From contig NZ_JACHWU010000001.1 in NCBI RefSeq assembly GCF_014191605.1, positions 682,001 through 746,000 on the forward strand: 64,000 nt of DNA. The letters are read 5' to 3'. Each line of letters starts with the position of its first letter. The first letter of the stretch is position 1. The notes below the pieces were generated by a model that did no database searches, was not told the origin of the DNA, and was given only the letters and a program-made list of their open reading frames with translations. This document shows positions 23,345-31,566 of the stretch, piece after piece. The DNA is from Prauserella isguenensis (GTDB lineage Bacteria > Actinomycetota > Actinomycetes > Mycobacteriales > Pseudonocardiaceae). The position numbers were made by a program, and so were the translations under genes.

Positions 23345-24298
23345 TCAGGCCGTGCCGCGGCCGGCGGCGCGGCCGATCAACTCGTCGAACACCTTCCCCA
23401 GCGAGGTGCCCGCCGCTTCGAGCGCCATCGGAACGGTCGACGTCTCGGTGAGCCCCGGCGACGAGTTCACCTCGAGGAAGTGGACCGTGCCGTCTGCGGC
23501 GACGATCGCATCGGTGCGGGAGATGTCGCGCAGGCCCAGCGTTCGATGCGCGCCGATCGCCAGCTCCCCCACCGCCTTCTCGGCGTCGGCGTCGAGCCGT
23601 GCCGGGGTGAAGAAGTCGGTCAGCCCGGCCGTGTAGCGCGAGGTGTAGTCGTAGACGCCGTTCTCCGGCACGATCTCGACCGCCGGCAGTGCCTCGGGCC
23701 CGTCGGCACCTTCCACGACCGTGACGGCGACCTCGGTGCCGTCGATGAACCGTTCGGCGAGGACGGTGTCGCCGTAGGCGAAGCAGCCGACCATCGCGGT
23801 GGGCAGTTCGGCGGCGTCACGGACCACCTGGGCGCCGAGCGCGGAACCGCCCTGGTCCGGTTTGAGGATCAGCGGCAGGCCGAGCCGTTCGACCATCGCG
23901 TCGAGTACCGACTGCGCGCCGAGTTCGCGGAATGTGCTGTGGGGTAGGACGAACCAGTCGGGCGTGGCGAAGCCGGCGCCGGACACGAGTGCCTTGGCGA
24001 TCGGCTTGTCCCACGCGCGGCGGCATCCCTGCGAGTGCGTGCCGACGAACGGGATGCCGAACATCTCGAGGACCGTCTGCACGGAGCCGTTCTCGCCCTC
24101 GCCGCCGTGCAATGCGACGACGGCCGCGTCGGGACGCTGCTCGCGCAGCCTGCCGATCAGACTCGCGTCGGTGTCCCATTCCTGGACCGTGAGTCCGGCA
24201 TCGCGTAGTGCGACCGACAATCTCCTGCCGGACCGCAGCGAGACGTCCCGTTCGTGGGAGAGGCCGCCCGCGAGGACGGCGACAGTACGTTCGGCCAC
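23345..24298 (-). CDS. D-alanine--D-alanine ligase family protein (ATP-grasp)
   Basis: A 317-aa ATP-grasp enzyme, GTG start, that probably joins two D-alanines for peptidoglycan. It shows VAVLAGGLSHERDVSLRSG at the N-terminus, VVALHGGEGENGSVQ (the Ddl HGxxGEDG-like motif) and WDKPIAKAL. The ATP-grasp metal region ends FLEVNSSPGLTETSTVPM (usual Ddl: EVNTxPGMT). Actinomycetes usually carry another ddl near the mur/leu genes, so this copy beside parB may be a second ligase. Which dipeptide it makes cannot be read from sequence. It is 36 bases downstream of the aminotransferase gene. Confidence 0.85.
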   Translation of the reverse strand: MAERTVAVLAGGLSHERDVSLRSGRRLSVALRDAGLTVQEWDTDASLIGRLREQRPDAAVVALHGGEGENGSVQTVLEMFGIPFVGTHSQGCRRAWDKPIAKALVSGAGFATPDWFVLPHSTFRELGAQSVLDAMVERLGLPLILKPDQGGSALGAQVVRDAAELPTAMVGCFAYGDTVLAERFIDGTEVAVTVVEGADGPEALPAVEIVPENGVYDYTSRYTAGLTDFFTPARLDADAEKAVGELAIGAHRTLGLRDISRTDAIVAADGTVHFLEVNSSPGLTETSTVPMALEAAGTSLGKVFDELIGRAAGRGTA

Positions 24299-24334
24299 CC
24301 GTGAAACTCCTTGGGGCTGAAGGGAAAACGTCGA

Positions 24335-25699
24335 TCAGGCCGTGTCCGGCCCGGGCGTCTGCGGCCCGGAGACGGCACGGGTGGTGACGCTACCGAACGT
24401 ACGCATCAAGTCCATTTCGGACTCGAGGACGCCCGCGAGGCGGCGAACGCCCTCACGGATTCGCTCGGGCGTCGGGTAGCAATAGGACAGTCGCATCTGT
24501 CTGCTGCCCAGACCGTCCGTGTAGAAACCCGTCCCCGAGGCGTAGGCGACGCGCGCGGTGACGGCGCGGGCCAGCATCGCCTTCGCATCGACGCCTTCGG
24601 GAACGGTCAACCACACGTAGAACCCACCCTCGGGGTGGGTCCAGCTGCAGCCTTCGGGCATGTACTGCTCGAGGGCGCCGATCATCGCGTCGCGGCGTTC
24701 GCGGTAGTTCTCGCGGAACGTCTTGATCTGCCCCTTCCAGTCGTGCGTCGCGAGGTACTTCGAGACGACGAGCTGGTTCAGTGTCGGCGGGCACAGCGTC
24801 GCCGACTCCGAGGCGAGCACGAGCTTCTCGCGCACAGCATGTGGTGCGAGCACCCAGCCGACGCGCAGCCCCGAGGCGAAGGTCTTCGAGAACGAGCCGA
24901 GGTACACGACGTTGTCCGGGTCCATGGACCGCAGGGCCGGGTAGGTCTGCCCGTCGAAGGCGAGCAGGCCGTACGGGTTGTCCTCGATGACCAGAACGTC
25001 GTACTGCCTGCAGATCTCCAGGATCTCGGCCCTGCGTTCGGCGGCGAGCGTCACGCCCGCGGGGTTGTGGAAGTTGGGGATCGTGTAGAGGAACTTGACC
25101 CGCTTCCCCGCCCTCTCACACTCGGCGAGCGCGGTGCGCAGGTTCTCCGGCACGAGGCCGTCGTCGTCCATCGCGACGTGCACGACCTCGGCCTGATAGG
25201 CCGCGAACGAGCCGAGCGCGCCGACGTACGACGGGCCCTCGGCGATCACGACGTCGCCGGGGTCACAGAACAGTCGCGTGACCATGTCCAGCGCCATCTG
25301 CGAGCCGACCGTGACGACGACGTCGTCGGGGTGGCCGGTGATGCCTTCCATGGCCATGACTTCGCAGATCTGCTCGCGCAGCGCCGGGACTCCGTGTGCC
25401 GAGCCGTACTGGAGGGCCGTGAGTCCGTCCTGCGCGATGAGCTCGCTCATCTGCTGCGACAGCGACTCGAGCGGCAGCGCGGCGAGATTCGGCATGCCGC
25501 CCGCCAGTGAGACGACCTCGGGTCGGCTCGCCACAGCGAACAGCGCTCGGATCTCGGATGCCGTCATCCCCGCGGTGCGGGCGGCGTAACGCTCGACGTG
25601 GGGGTCGAGGTTCGTACGGCTCCCCGGCTCGGCGCCGGGCTTGGTCTCGGGGAGATTCGGCTCCGCGCTCTGCGAATCCGGGACCTGGGGTTCGCTCAT
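24335..25699 (-). CDS. PLP-dependent aminotransferase, class I/II
   Basis: A fold-type I aminotransferase, 454 aa, ATG start. The first 35 residues are a disordered leader. The PLP-lysine is in YLGSFSKTFASGLRVGWV; upstream are LAGGMPNLAALPLESL, LQYGSAHGVPALREQI, YTIPNFHNPAGVTLAAERR and VIEDNPYGLLAF, a set typical of the MocR/LysN-like group (2-aminoadipate and broad-specificity aminotransferases) without the GntR DNA-binding domain. The substrate is not predictable. It is in an apparent operon with the Ddl-type ligase, so a role in amino-acid supply for cell-wall synthesis is possible but unproven. Confidence 0.88.
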   Translation of the reverse strand: MSEPQVPDSQSAEPNLPETKPGAEPGSRTNLDPHVERYAARTAGMTASEIRALFAVASRPEVVSLAGGMPNLAALPLESLSQQMSELIAQDGLTALQYGSAHGVPALREQICEVMAMEGITGHPDDVVVTVGSQMALDMVTRLFCDPGDVVIAEGPSYVGALGSFAAYQAEVVHVAMDDDGLVPENLRTALAECERAGKRVKFLYTIPNFHNPAGVTLAAERRAEILEICRQYDVLVIEDNPYGLLAFDGQTYPALRSMDPDNVVYLGSFSKTFASGLRVGWVLAPHAVREKLVLASESATLCPPTLNQLVVSKYLATHDWKGQIKTFRENYRERRDAMIGALEQYMPEGCSWTHPEGGFYVWLTVPEGVDAKAMLARAVTARVAYASGTGFYTDGLGSRQMRLSYCYPTPERIREGVRRLAGVLESEMDLMRTFGSVTTRAVSGPQTPGPDTA

Positions 25700-25951
25700 G
25701 GCATACTTCCGTCTGCTTTTCGTGGGAAAGCGTTCGGCGGCTGGGCTCTACCTGCGTGCTTCACCTACGGGTAGTTGTTCGAGTGTAACCACAGGTGGTA
25801 GAGCACCTCCCGCCGTTGGCGTGCTCGTCACATCGGCATATGCTTGCCGGTGTTACTCGCCCTGCGCGCGTCCGGCGTGCGGGCGGTGTCCGTCGGTGCC
25901 GGTGGCTGCGGTTTCACGCGGCTGCGCGGCCGCGTCAGCCCGGGAGGTCTG

Positions 25952-26680
25952 GTGCCACGTCGCATCGTGGGCGTCACGCTGGACAACCTCGAACAGTTGC
26001 CGCGCCAGTGCCGGCGTTGCGTGTACTGGGAGCTCGCCCCGCATCTGAAACAGCAGGCCGAGGAGTTCGGCGAGACGGAGGTCGAGAAGGAGGCCTGGGT
26101 CTCCGGCGTACTGCTCGAGTGGGGTTCGTGCGGGCGGATCGTCTACAGCGGCAAGTTGCCCGTCGGATTCGTGCTGTACGCACCGCCCAACGCGGTCCCC
26201 CGGTCCGACGCGTTCCCGACGTCGCCTCCCAGTCCCGACGCGGTGCTGTTGACGGCGTTCCACATCCTGCCGGAGTTCCGTGGCGGTGGACTGGGCAGGT
26301 TGCTGGTGCAGGCCGTCGCCAAGGACCTCACCCGACGGGGCGTGAAGGCCATCGAGGCGTTCGGCGACGCCGGTCCCGAGGATCCGGACTCCGAGGACGA
26401 CACCGGCGCGTCCGCGGGTTCCGAAGCCGCCGCGTCCGCCGAATCCGGCACACGGGTTGTTTCCGCCGGGGGTGACGACGACGGGCACTCCTGCGTGGTG
26501 CCGGCGGCGTTCCTGCAGAGCGTCGGCTTCAAGACCGTGCGGCCGCATCCCCGCTGGCCCCGGTTGCGCCTGGAGCTGCGGTCATCGATCACGTGGAAGG
26601 AAGACGTCGAGGCGGCGTTGGAGAAGCTGCTCGGCGAGGTCACGATGACCACGGCGACCTCGTCCAGCTCGCGCGCCTGA
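25952..26680 (+). CDS. GNAT-family N-acetyltransferase
   Basis: A 242-aa protein with the GNAT fold. The GTG at 25952 was chosen because GGGAGG precedes it by about five bases and the conserved region (VPRRIVGVTLDNLEQLP) starts there; upstream codons in frame have no support. Near residue 20 is a CRRCVYWE cysteine pair. The acetyl-CoA loop is FHILPEFRGGGLGRLLVQAV (R/Q-x-x-G-x-G/A type). A Ser/Asp/Ala-rich insertion of about 45 residues separates it from the last strand. A homologous acetyltransferase gene sits beside parB in other actinobacteria. The acceptor is unknown. Confidence 0.82.
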   Translation: MPRRIVGVTLDNLEQLPRQCRRCVYWELAPHLKQQAEEFGETEVEKEAWVSGVLLEWGSCGRIVYSGKLPVGFVLYAPPNAVPRSDAFPTSPPSPDAVLLTAFHILPEFRGGGLGRLLVQAVAKDLTRRGVKAIEAFGDAGPEDPDSEDDTGASAGSEAAASAESGTRVVSAGGDDDGHSCVVPAAFLQSVGFKTVRPHPRWPRLRLELRSSITWKEDVEAALEKLLGEVTMTTATSSSSRA

Positions 26681-26776
26681 GCGGTCGCGGCGCAGGCCTC
26701 GCGCCCGTCGGGTACCGGGCGCTCGGGATACATCGGTGGGAACCGCCAGTGCACGGAGTCGTCCGCAGCACGGAAG

Positions 26777-26816
26777 TTATCCACAGTTCTGTGCACAACT
26801 CACATGGTTATCCACA
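26777..26816 (+). promoter_or_regulatory. pair of perfect DnaA boxes outside oriC
   Basis: Two perfect TTATCCACA boxes (26777-26785 and 26808-26816) lie 31 bases apart in the same orientation between the convergent acetyltransferase and cwlM genes, with TGTGCACAA between them and TTGTGCACA just after. There is no gene start nearby for them to regulate. Confidence 0.65.
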
Positions 26817-26950
26817 GATTCGCGGTGTCTTGTGCACACCCGCTCCACCGTTCGCTGCGCTGCGTCGATGTCTCGACACCATGCGTGACGAGGCGATGAG
26901 ACGCGACGAGACCCGGTGAACAGGCGTCGCTCCGCGCTGGAGCGCCCGGC

Positions 26951-28150
26951 CTACTCGGCCTTGGCGAGTTCGTGGGCGAGGACGTCGGCGAACGTGAACG
27001 TGCCCGTGGGCTGGTCGCCCTCACCGAGCAGGTACAGCCGCTTGACGGAGATGAGCAGGCCCTCGGCGACCACGTCGCGGAACGCCGGATCGGAGAGCCG
27101 CAGTCGGTCCTGGCTGTTCGTCAGATAGCCGATCTCGACGCGCACCGCGGGGCACCGCGTCCGCGTGAAGATGTCCCACGTCTTCGGGTGCGTGCGGCAG
27201 TCGAGCAGGCCGGTGCGGGCGGCCAGCTCGCGCTGGATGTAGCCGGCGAGCAGTTCGCCCACGGTCGACGTGGTGCCGTTGCCCGTGCCGAAGTGGAAGC
27301 TCGCGACGCCCTGGGCTTGCGGCGACGAGTTGCCGTCGCTGTGCAGCGACAGGAACAGGTCGGCGCCCGCCTCGTTGGCGAACTGCGCCCGTTCGGTTTC
27401 CGACGGGCTCTGCGCGGGCCCGCGGGAGATCAGTGCCTCCATGCCGGTGGCCTTCATCCGCCCTTCGAGGCGGCGTGCCAGGTCCCAGGCGATGTCGCGT
27501 TCGGCGACCCCGCCGACGTCGACGCCCGGGTCGTCCCCGCCGTGGCCGGGGTCGATGACGATGCGCTTGCCGCGAAGCCGCGGCCCCGCCTGCCGCACCT
27601 GCTCCTGTTCACGCAGGAACACCGGGCGGCCGCCACGGGCGCGCGGAGAGAGCTGCCGGAGGGCGCGGACGGTGGACGGGCCGCAGATGCCGTCGATGGT
27701 CAGGCCGTAGTCGCGCTGGAAGTTCTTCAGCCCGCGTTCGGTCTGCGCCCCGAAGTGGCCGTCGGGCCTGCCCGCGTTGTAGCCGAGCTCGGTGAGACGT
27801 TCCTGCAGCGAGAAGACGTCGTCACCGTGCACCGGCGACGAGATGAGATAGGCCAGCGGGCGGCTGCCCAGGTGGTAGCAGGAGCCGCGCAGCGCCCGAT
27901 ACGTCGCGGGACCGACCACGCCGTCGGTGATCAGACCCCTGCGCTGCTGGAACGCGCGAACGGCGTGTTCCGTCCGATCGTCGAAGACGCTGCGCGAATC
28001 GTCCGGTGCGCCGTGGGTGTGGTGGTCGGTGCCACCTGCGCCGTTGACACCGTGCGCGCCGTTGGTCCCGGGAAGCAGGTCCAGGCTGACCAGCATGGAC
28101 CTGATGTCGGCGACGTCCGGTCCGCTGTCGCCGCGGCGGAGTACCCGCAT
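26951..28150 (-). CDS. cwlM: CwlM-type protein: two PG-binding domains plus amidase_3
   Basis: A 399-aa protein with two peptidoglycan-binding repeats (about residues 1-95 and 105-175: VRAFQQRRGLITDGVVGPAT and LKNFQRDYGLTIDGICGPST) and an N-acetylmuramoyl-L-alanine amidase domain (about 190-380). The zinc-site residues are present: His in VIDPGHGGDDPG, Glu in VAERDIAW, His in LFLSLHSDGNSS and the catalytic Glu in AVRVEIGYLTN. There is no signal peptide, as in mycobacterial CwlM, which is a cytoplasmic PknB substrate that activates MurA. Synteny with trxA/trxB supports orthology. A Gly/His/Asp-rich insertion (about residues 28-52) interrupts the first repeat. Confidence 0.92.
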   Translation of the reverse strand: MRVLRRGDSGPDVADIRSMLVSLDLLPGTNGAHGVNGAGGTDHHTHGAPDDSRSVFDDRTEHAVRAFQQRRGLITDGVVGPATYRALRGSCYHLGSRPLAYLISSPVHGDDVFSLQERLTELGYNAGRPDGHFGAQTERGLKNFQRDYGLTIDGICGPSTVRALRQLSPRARGGRPVFLREQEQVRQAGPRLRGKRIVIDPGHGGDDPGVDVGGVAERDIAWDLARRLEGRMKATGMEALISRGPAQSPSETERAQFANEAGADLFLSLHSDGNSSPQAQGVASFHFGTGNGTTSTVGELLAGYIQRELAARTGLLDCRTHPKTWDIFTRTRCPAVRVEIGYLTNSQDRLRLSDPAFRDVVAEGLLISVKRLYLLGEGDQPTGTFTFADVLAHELAKAE

Positions 28151-28367
28151 GCACTCCTCGCTCTACCTTGGGCATCGGACCAGCGGGCGAATCACCACCC
28201 GATCCGGTGCTTTGATGCTGTGCAAACCAATACAGGGCGCGGGGCCCTGCGCCTGACCATTGTGCCTTGTGTCCACGTGACGAGCGCGCCAGGCCCGTCT
28301 CGATGTCCGCTTCACCGACGTGACGGCCCGACGGCGGCTGCGTGACGCAGACCGCGGCCGAAAATGT

Positions 28368-28405
28368 GAAAGCCCGGGACACGGATGGTCCGGTCCCGGG
28401 CTTTC
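28368..28405 (-). terminator. terminator downstream of trxA
   Basis: A 13-bp perfect stem (GAAAGCCCGGGAC, loop of 12, GTCCCGGGCTTTC) lies 29 bases beyond the trxA stop on the minus strand. Confidence 0.75.
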
Positions 28406-28433
28406 GCCTGCGGATGCGCTCGCGGCGCCTGTG

Positions 28434-28757
28434 TCAGAGGACTTCCGACAGGTCGTCGAGCAGCGCCGCCTTCGGCTTGGCACCCGTGATCTGCTTCACC
28501 GGCTTGCCGCCCTGGAACAGGATCAGCGTCGGGATCGACATGACCTGGTAGTCGCGGGCGGTGTTCGGGTTCTCGTCGATGTCCAGCTTGGCGATCTGGA
28601 TCTTGTCCTTGTGCTCGGCGGCGATCTCCTCGAGCACCGGGGCGACCATCTTGCACGGGCCGCACCAGGTGGCCCAGAAGTCGACGAGCACGGGCTTGTC
28701 GTTGGCGAGCACGTCGTCGCTGAAGCTGGAGTCGGTGACCTTGACTGTGTCGGTCAT
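28434..28757 (-). CDS. trxA: thioredoxin
   Basis: A 107-aa disulfide reductase of the cytoplasm. The active site WCGPC lies in VLVDFWATWCGPCKMVAPVL, followed by KLDIDENPNTARDYQV and the cis-proline element SIPTLILFQGG. ATG start at 28757, 60 bases downstream of trxB, so the pair is probably cotranscribed and supplies electrons from NADPH via TrxB to TrxA. The mycobacterial counterpart is called trxC. Confidence 0.96.
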   Translation of the reverse strand: MTDTVKVTDSSFSDDVLANDKPVLVDFWATWCGPCKMVAPVLEEIAAEHKDKIQIAKLDIDENPNTARDYQVMSIPTLILFQGGKPVKQITGAKPKAALLDDLSEVL

Positions 28758-28817
28758 GGTGCCTCTTTCTTTCCTCGTACGGGCCCGGTCGTCGCGGGCG
28801 GAAAACCGGAAAATCGG

Positions 28818-29819
28818 TCAGTCGGCGGCGCCGGCGGTCGCGTAACCGCCGCCGACCATCTCGGACGTCTCCGCGGCCTCGGCCACGTGCGCGTGTTCGG
28901 CGAGCCAGCGCTCGGCGTCGATCGCCGCGGTGCAGCCGCTGCCCGCCGCCGTGATGGCCTGCTGGTAGGTCTGGTCCACCAGGTCACCGGCGGCGAAGAC
29001 GCCGTCCACGTTCGTGTACGAGCTGCGGCCCTGGGTGAGGACGTAGCCCGACTCGTCGACCTCGATCTGATCGCGGAACAGCTCGTTGCGCGGGTCGTGG
29101 CCGATCGCGACGAAGAAGCCCGTCACATCGAGCGTGGACTCCTCGCCCGTCACCGTGTCCTCGACCTTCAGGCCACTGACGGTGCCGTCGCCCAGCACCT
29201 CGGTGACCTGCGAGTTCAGCTGCCAGCGGATCTTGGGGTTCTGCTGGGCACGCTCGAGCATGATCTTCGAGGCGCGGAACTCCTCGCGGCGGTGGACGAT
29301 CGTGACGGTCGTGGCGAACTTCGTCAGGAACGTCGCCTCCTCCATCGCCGAGTCGCCGCCGCCGACCACGGCGATGTCGTGCTCGCGGAAGAAGAAGCCG
29401 TCGCAGGTCGCGCAGGACGACACGCCGCGGCCGAGCAGTTCCTGCTCACCGGGCACGCCGAGGTACCGCGGCGCGGCACCGGTCGCGAGGACGACCGCGC
29501 GGGCGGCGTAGCGCCTGCCGTTCGCGGTGACGTACTTGACGTCGCCGGTCAGCTCGAGCTGCTCGACGTCCTCGGCACGCAGCTCCGCGCCGAAGGTCTT
29601 GGCCTGCTCGCGCATCTCCTCCATCAGGTCCGGGCCCTGGATGCCGGACCGGAAGCCGGGGTAGTTCTCCACCTCGGTCGTCGTCATGAGGGCACCACCG
29701 AACTGGGAACCCTCGAACACCAGCGGCTCGAGCTGTGCGCGCGCCGCGTACACGGCCGCGGTGTACCCCGCGGGACCCGACCCGACGATGATCAGGTTCC
29801 GAACGTCCTCTGCAGCCAC
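28818..29819 (-). CDS. trxB: thioredoxin-disulfide reductase
   Basis: A 333-aa FAD/NADPH flavoenzyme that reduces thioredoxin. FAD-binding [19 protein letters not shown] is at residues 9-27, the redox-active CATC is in [12 protein letters not shown], the NADPH-binding [12 protein letters not shown] follows, and [20 protein letters not shown] closes the FAD domain. The GTG at 29819 was chosen because GGAGGAAA sits seven bases upstream and the FAD fold starts directly after; the frame remains open further upstream without homology. Confidence 0.96.
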   Translation of the reverse strand: MAAEDVRNLIIVGSGPAGYTAAVYAARAQLEPLVFEGSQFGGALMTTTEVENYPGFRSGIQGPDLMEEMREQAKTFGAELRAEDVEQLELTGDVKYVTANGRRYAARAVVLATGAAPRYLGVPGEQELLGRGVSSCATCDGFFFREHDIAVVGGGDSAMEEATFLTKFATTVTIVHRREEFRASKIMLERAQQNPKIRWQLNSQVTEVLGDGTVSGLKVEDTVTGEESTLDVTGFFVAIGHDPRNELFRDQIEVDESGYVLTQGRSSYTNVDGVFAAGDLVDQTYQQAITAAGSGCTAAIDAERWLAEHAHVAEAAETSEMVGGGYATAGAAD

Positions 29820-29956
29820 TGGGTTTCCTCCGCTTCGATAACGCCTGACACCGGGTCCAACAGCATCGTAGGGCCGTCTGTTCCCGCCACGGTCCACGCC
29901 CGGATGTGACGGGGCTTTCGTCAGGTGTGCTCCCGCGATGTGGACACCGGCAGAGA

Positions 29957-29994
29957 AAGGCCGGCGGCGTCCGTGTCGGATCGCCGCCGGCCTT
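29957..29994 (-). terminator. terminator downstream of the sigM operon
   Basis: A 13-bp perfect stem (AAGGCCGGCGGCG, loop of 12, CGCCGCCGGCCTT) followed on the minus strand by TTCTC. It separates the sigM/anti-sigma operon from trxB. Confidence 0.78.
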
Positions 29995-30031
29995 CCACCG
30001 GATCGTGCCGGTGTCGCTCGGCTCGCCTCGC

Positions 30032-30832
30032 TCAGCCGCCCGCGCCGACGACCCGGTCGAGCACCGGAGCCGACGTGCAGTCGGGGCTCACCGCGACCAT
30101 GCGGAACTGGGCGAGCTTGCCCGTGGGGTAAAGCGCCAGGACGGCTTCCCGCCCGTCGATCGTGACCGGCCGCACCCCGACCGGCTCCTTGCTCGGGTCG
30201 GCGCCCGCCGCCTGGACGCAGGCGTCGAGACGGCTCTTGGTCTCGAGCGGGCCGTAGTCGCGCATCGTCTGGATGCTGCCGATCGCCGAGGTCAGGTCGC
30301 CGTCGTCCTTCGTCAACGCCAGCGGTCCGGAGCCGTTCGAGGGTGCACCCGCGTCGCTGTCGCCGGACTGCTCCGACGGCGCCGGCTGCGCGACGCCCGG
30401 CGTCTCGTCGCCGCCACCCAGGTTCGGCACGGCGATCGCGACCGCGGCCACCACGGCGGCCGCCACGGCGACGAAACCGGCCGCCAGGCCCTGTTTCTTC
30501 CGCCTGCTGCGAGCCCGGTCGAGGCTGACGACGTTGGTACCTGCGGCCTGCTGTTCACGGGTGCGTTGTTCGTCGGCGATCGCCGCGTCGATCCGCGCCG
30601 CCACGTGGGCCGGCATCGGCTCGACCGGCTCGTCCTGCAGGGAACCCAGGTCCGCCTGGGCCGCCTCCAGCGCCTCGATGACGGCTCGCGCCTCCGGGTC
30701 GGCGTTGACGCGAGGCCACAGCTCGGCCGCTTGGCTCTCGCTCAGCGCACCGGCGTGCAGGTCGGCGAGCACGTCGACAGACAACGCGGAACCGTCGGCG
30801 GCCCCGCCATTCCCCCTGAACTCGTCCGTCAT
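30032..30832 (-). CDS. putative anti-sigma-M factor (single-span membrane protein)
   Basis: A 266-aa protein whose ATG at 30832 overlaps the sigM stop (ATGA), the usual sign of an ECF sigma/anti-sigma pair. Residues 1-70 resemble an anti-sigma cytoplasmic part ([39 protein letters not shown]) but lack a clear zinc HxxxCxxC motif. One transmembrane helix (about residues 118-140, [21 protein letters not shown]) precedes an extracytoplasmic Ser/Gly/Asp-rich domain with two cysteines. Mycobacterial synteny (sigM with its membrane anti-sigma factor next to trxB) supports the role. A longer frame from 30940 would overlap sigM and was not used. Confidence 0.8.
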   Translation of the reverse strand: MTDEFRGNGGAADGSALSVDVLADLHAGALSESQAAELWPRVNADPEARAVIEALEAAQADLGSLQDEPVEPMPAHVAARIDAAIADEQRTREQQAAGTNVVSLDRARSRRKKQGLAAGFVAVAAAVVAAVAIAVPNLGGGDETPGVAQPAPSEQSGDSDAGAPSNGSGPLALTKDDGDLTSAIGSIQTMRDYGPLETKSRLDACVQAAGADPSKEPVGVRPVTIDGREAVLALYPTGKLAQFRMVAVSPDCTSAPVLDRVVGAGG

Positions 30833-31440
30833 CGTCGTCCCTCCCCGTGTTTGCTTTCGTAAGTTGGGACGCCGCCTTCCTCGGTCGGGTTCCGCAGATG
30901 ACCGAGAAGTTTCGCCAGTTTGGAGCGACCTCGCGCACACCTGCTCTTAACCGTCCCGTCAGCTATGCCGAGCATCTCCGCGGTCTCGGACACCGAGTAC
31001 CCCTCGACGTCGACGAGCACGATCGGGGCGCGCTGGTCCTCCGGCAGCTGGTCGAGCGCCTCTTTGATCACCAGGGACGTTTCGCGCTCGGCCATCGAGT
31101 CGCGTGGCACGGCCGGTTCCTGGTGGCCCTCCTCGGGGAGCGGCACGGTCGGCTTGGCCTGCCGCCTGCGGATGCGGTCGAGGCAGGCGTTGACGACGAT
31201 CCGGTGGAGCCACGTCGTGACCTGCGACTCCGCGCGGAAGTTCGACGCCGCGCGGAAAGCCGAGATGAACGCGTCCTGCAGGGCGTCGGCGGCCTCCTCG
31301 GGATCGCGGACCGTGCGCAAGGCGACGGCCCACATGCGGTCTCGGTGTCTGCGTACGAGCTCGTTGAAGGCATGCGGATCGCCGGCGGCGTGCGCCTTGA
31401 TCAGATCCGCATCCGTTGGCTCGGCGGTGGGCGCTGTCAC
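30829..31440 (-). CDS. sigM: ECF RNA polymerase sigma factor SigM
   Basis: A 203-aa extracytoplasmic-function sigma factor, GTG start. Region 2 (about residues 25-95) has FNELVRRHRDRMWAVALRTV, DPEEAADALQDAFISAFRAA and VTTWLHRIVVNACLDRIRRR. Region 4 (about 130-185) has LDQLPEDQRAPIVLVDVEGY and the HTH SVSETAEMLGIADGTVKSR followed by CARGRSKLAKLL. Synteny with trxB/trxA and the MurJ region identifies it as the SigM orthologue, which in other actinobacteria responds to envelope or thiol stress. It is followed by its membrane partner in the same operon. Confidence 0.93.
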   Translation of the reverse strand: MTAPTAEPTDADLIKAHAAGDPHAFNELVRRHRDRMWAVALRTVRDPEEAADALQDAFISAFRAASNFRAESQVTTWLHRIVVNACLDRIRRRQAKPTVPLPEEGHQEPAVPRDSMAERETSLVIKEALDQLPEDQRAPIVLVDVEGYSVSETAEMLGIADGTVKSRCARGRSKLAKLLGHLRNPTEEGGVPTYESKHGEGRR

Positions 31441-31566
31441 CCGGAAGAGATTACTAAGGAGTGCCCGGGCGTGAGCACGCCCTGCTCGGATCGTCCGGGT
31501 GAGATCGTCGTGTCCGGAATGTTCAGTTCGACGCCGCAGGCTCGGCGACGGCCGGTGGGCGGGTCG

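Noticed and set aside
25909-25922. GGTTTCACGCGGC upstream of the acetyltransferase as a parS
   Set aside because: The right half does not match; only the GTTTCAC half is present.
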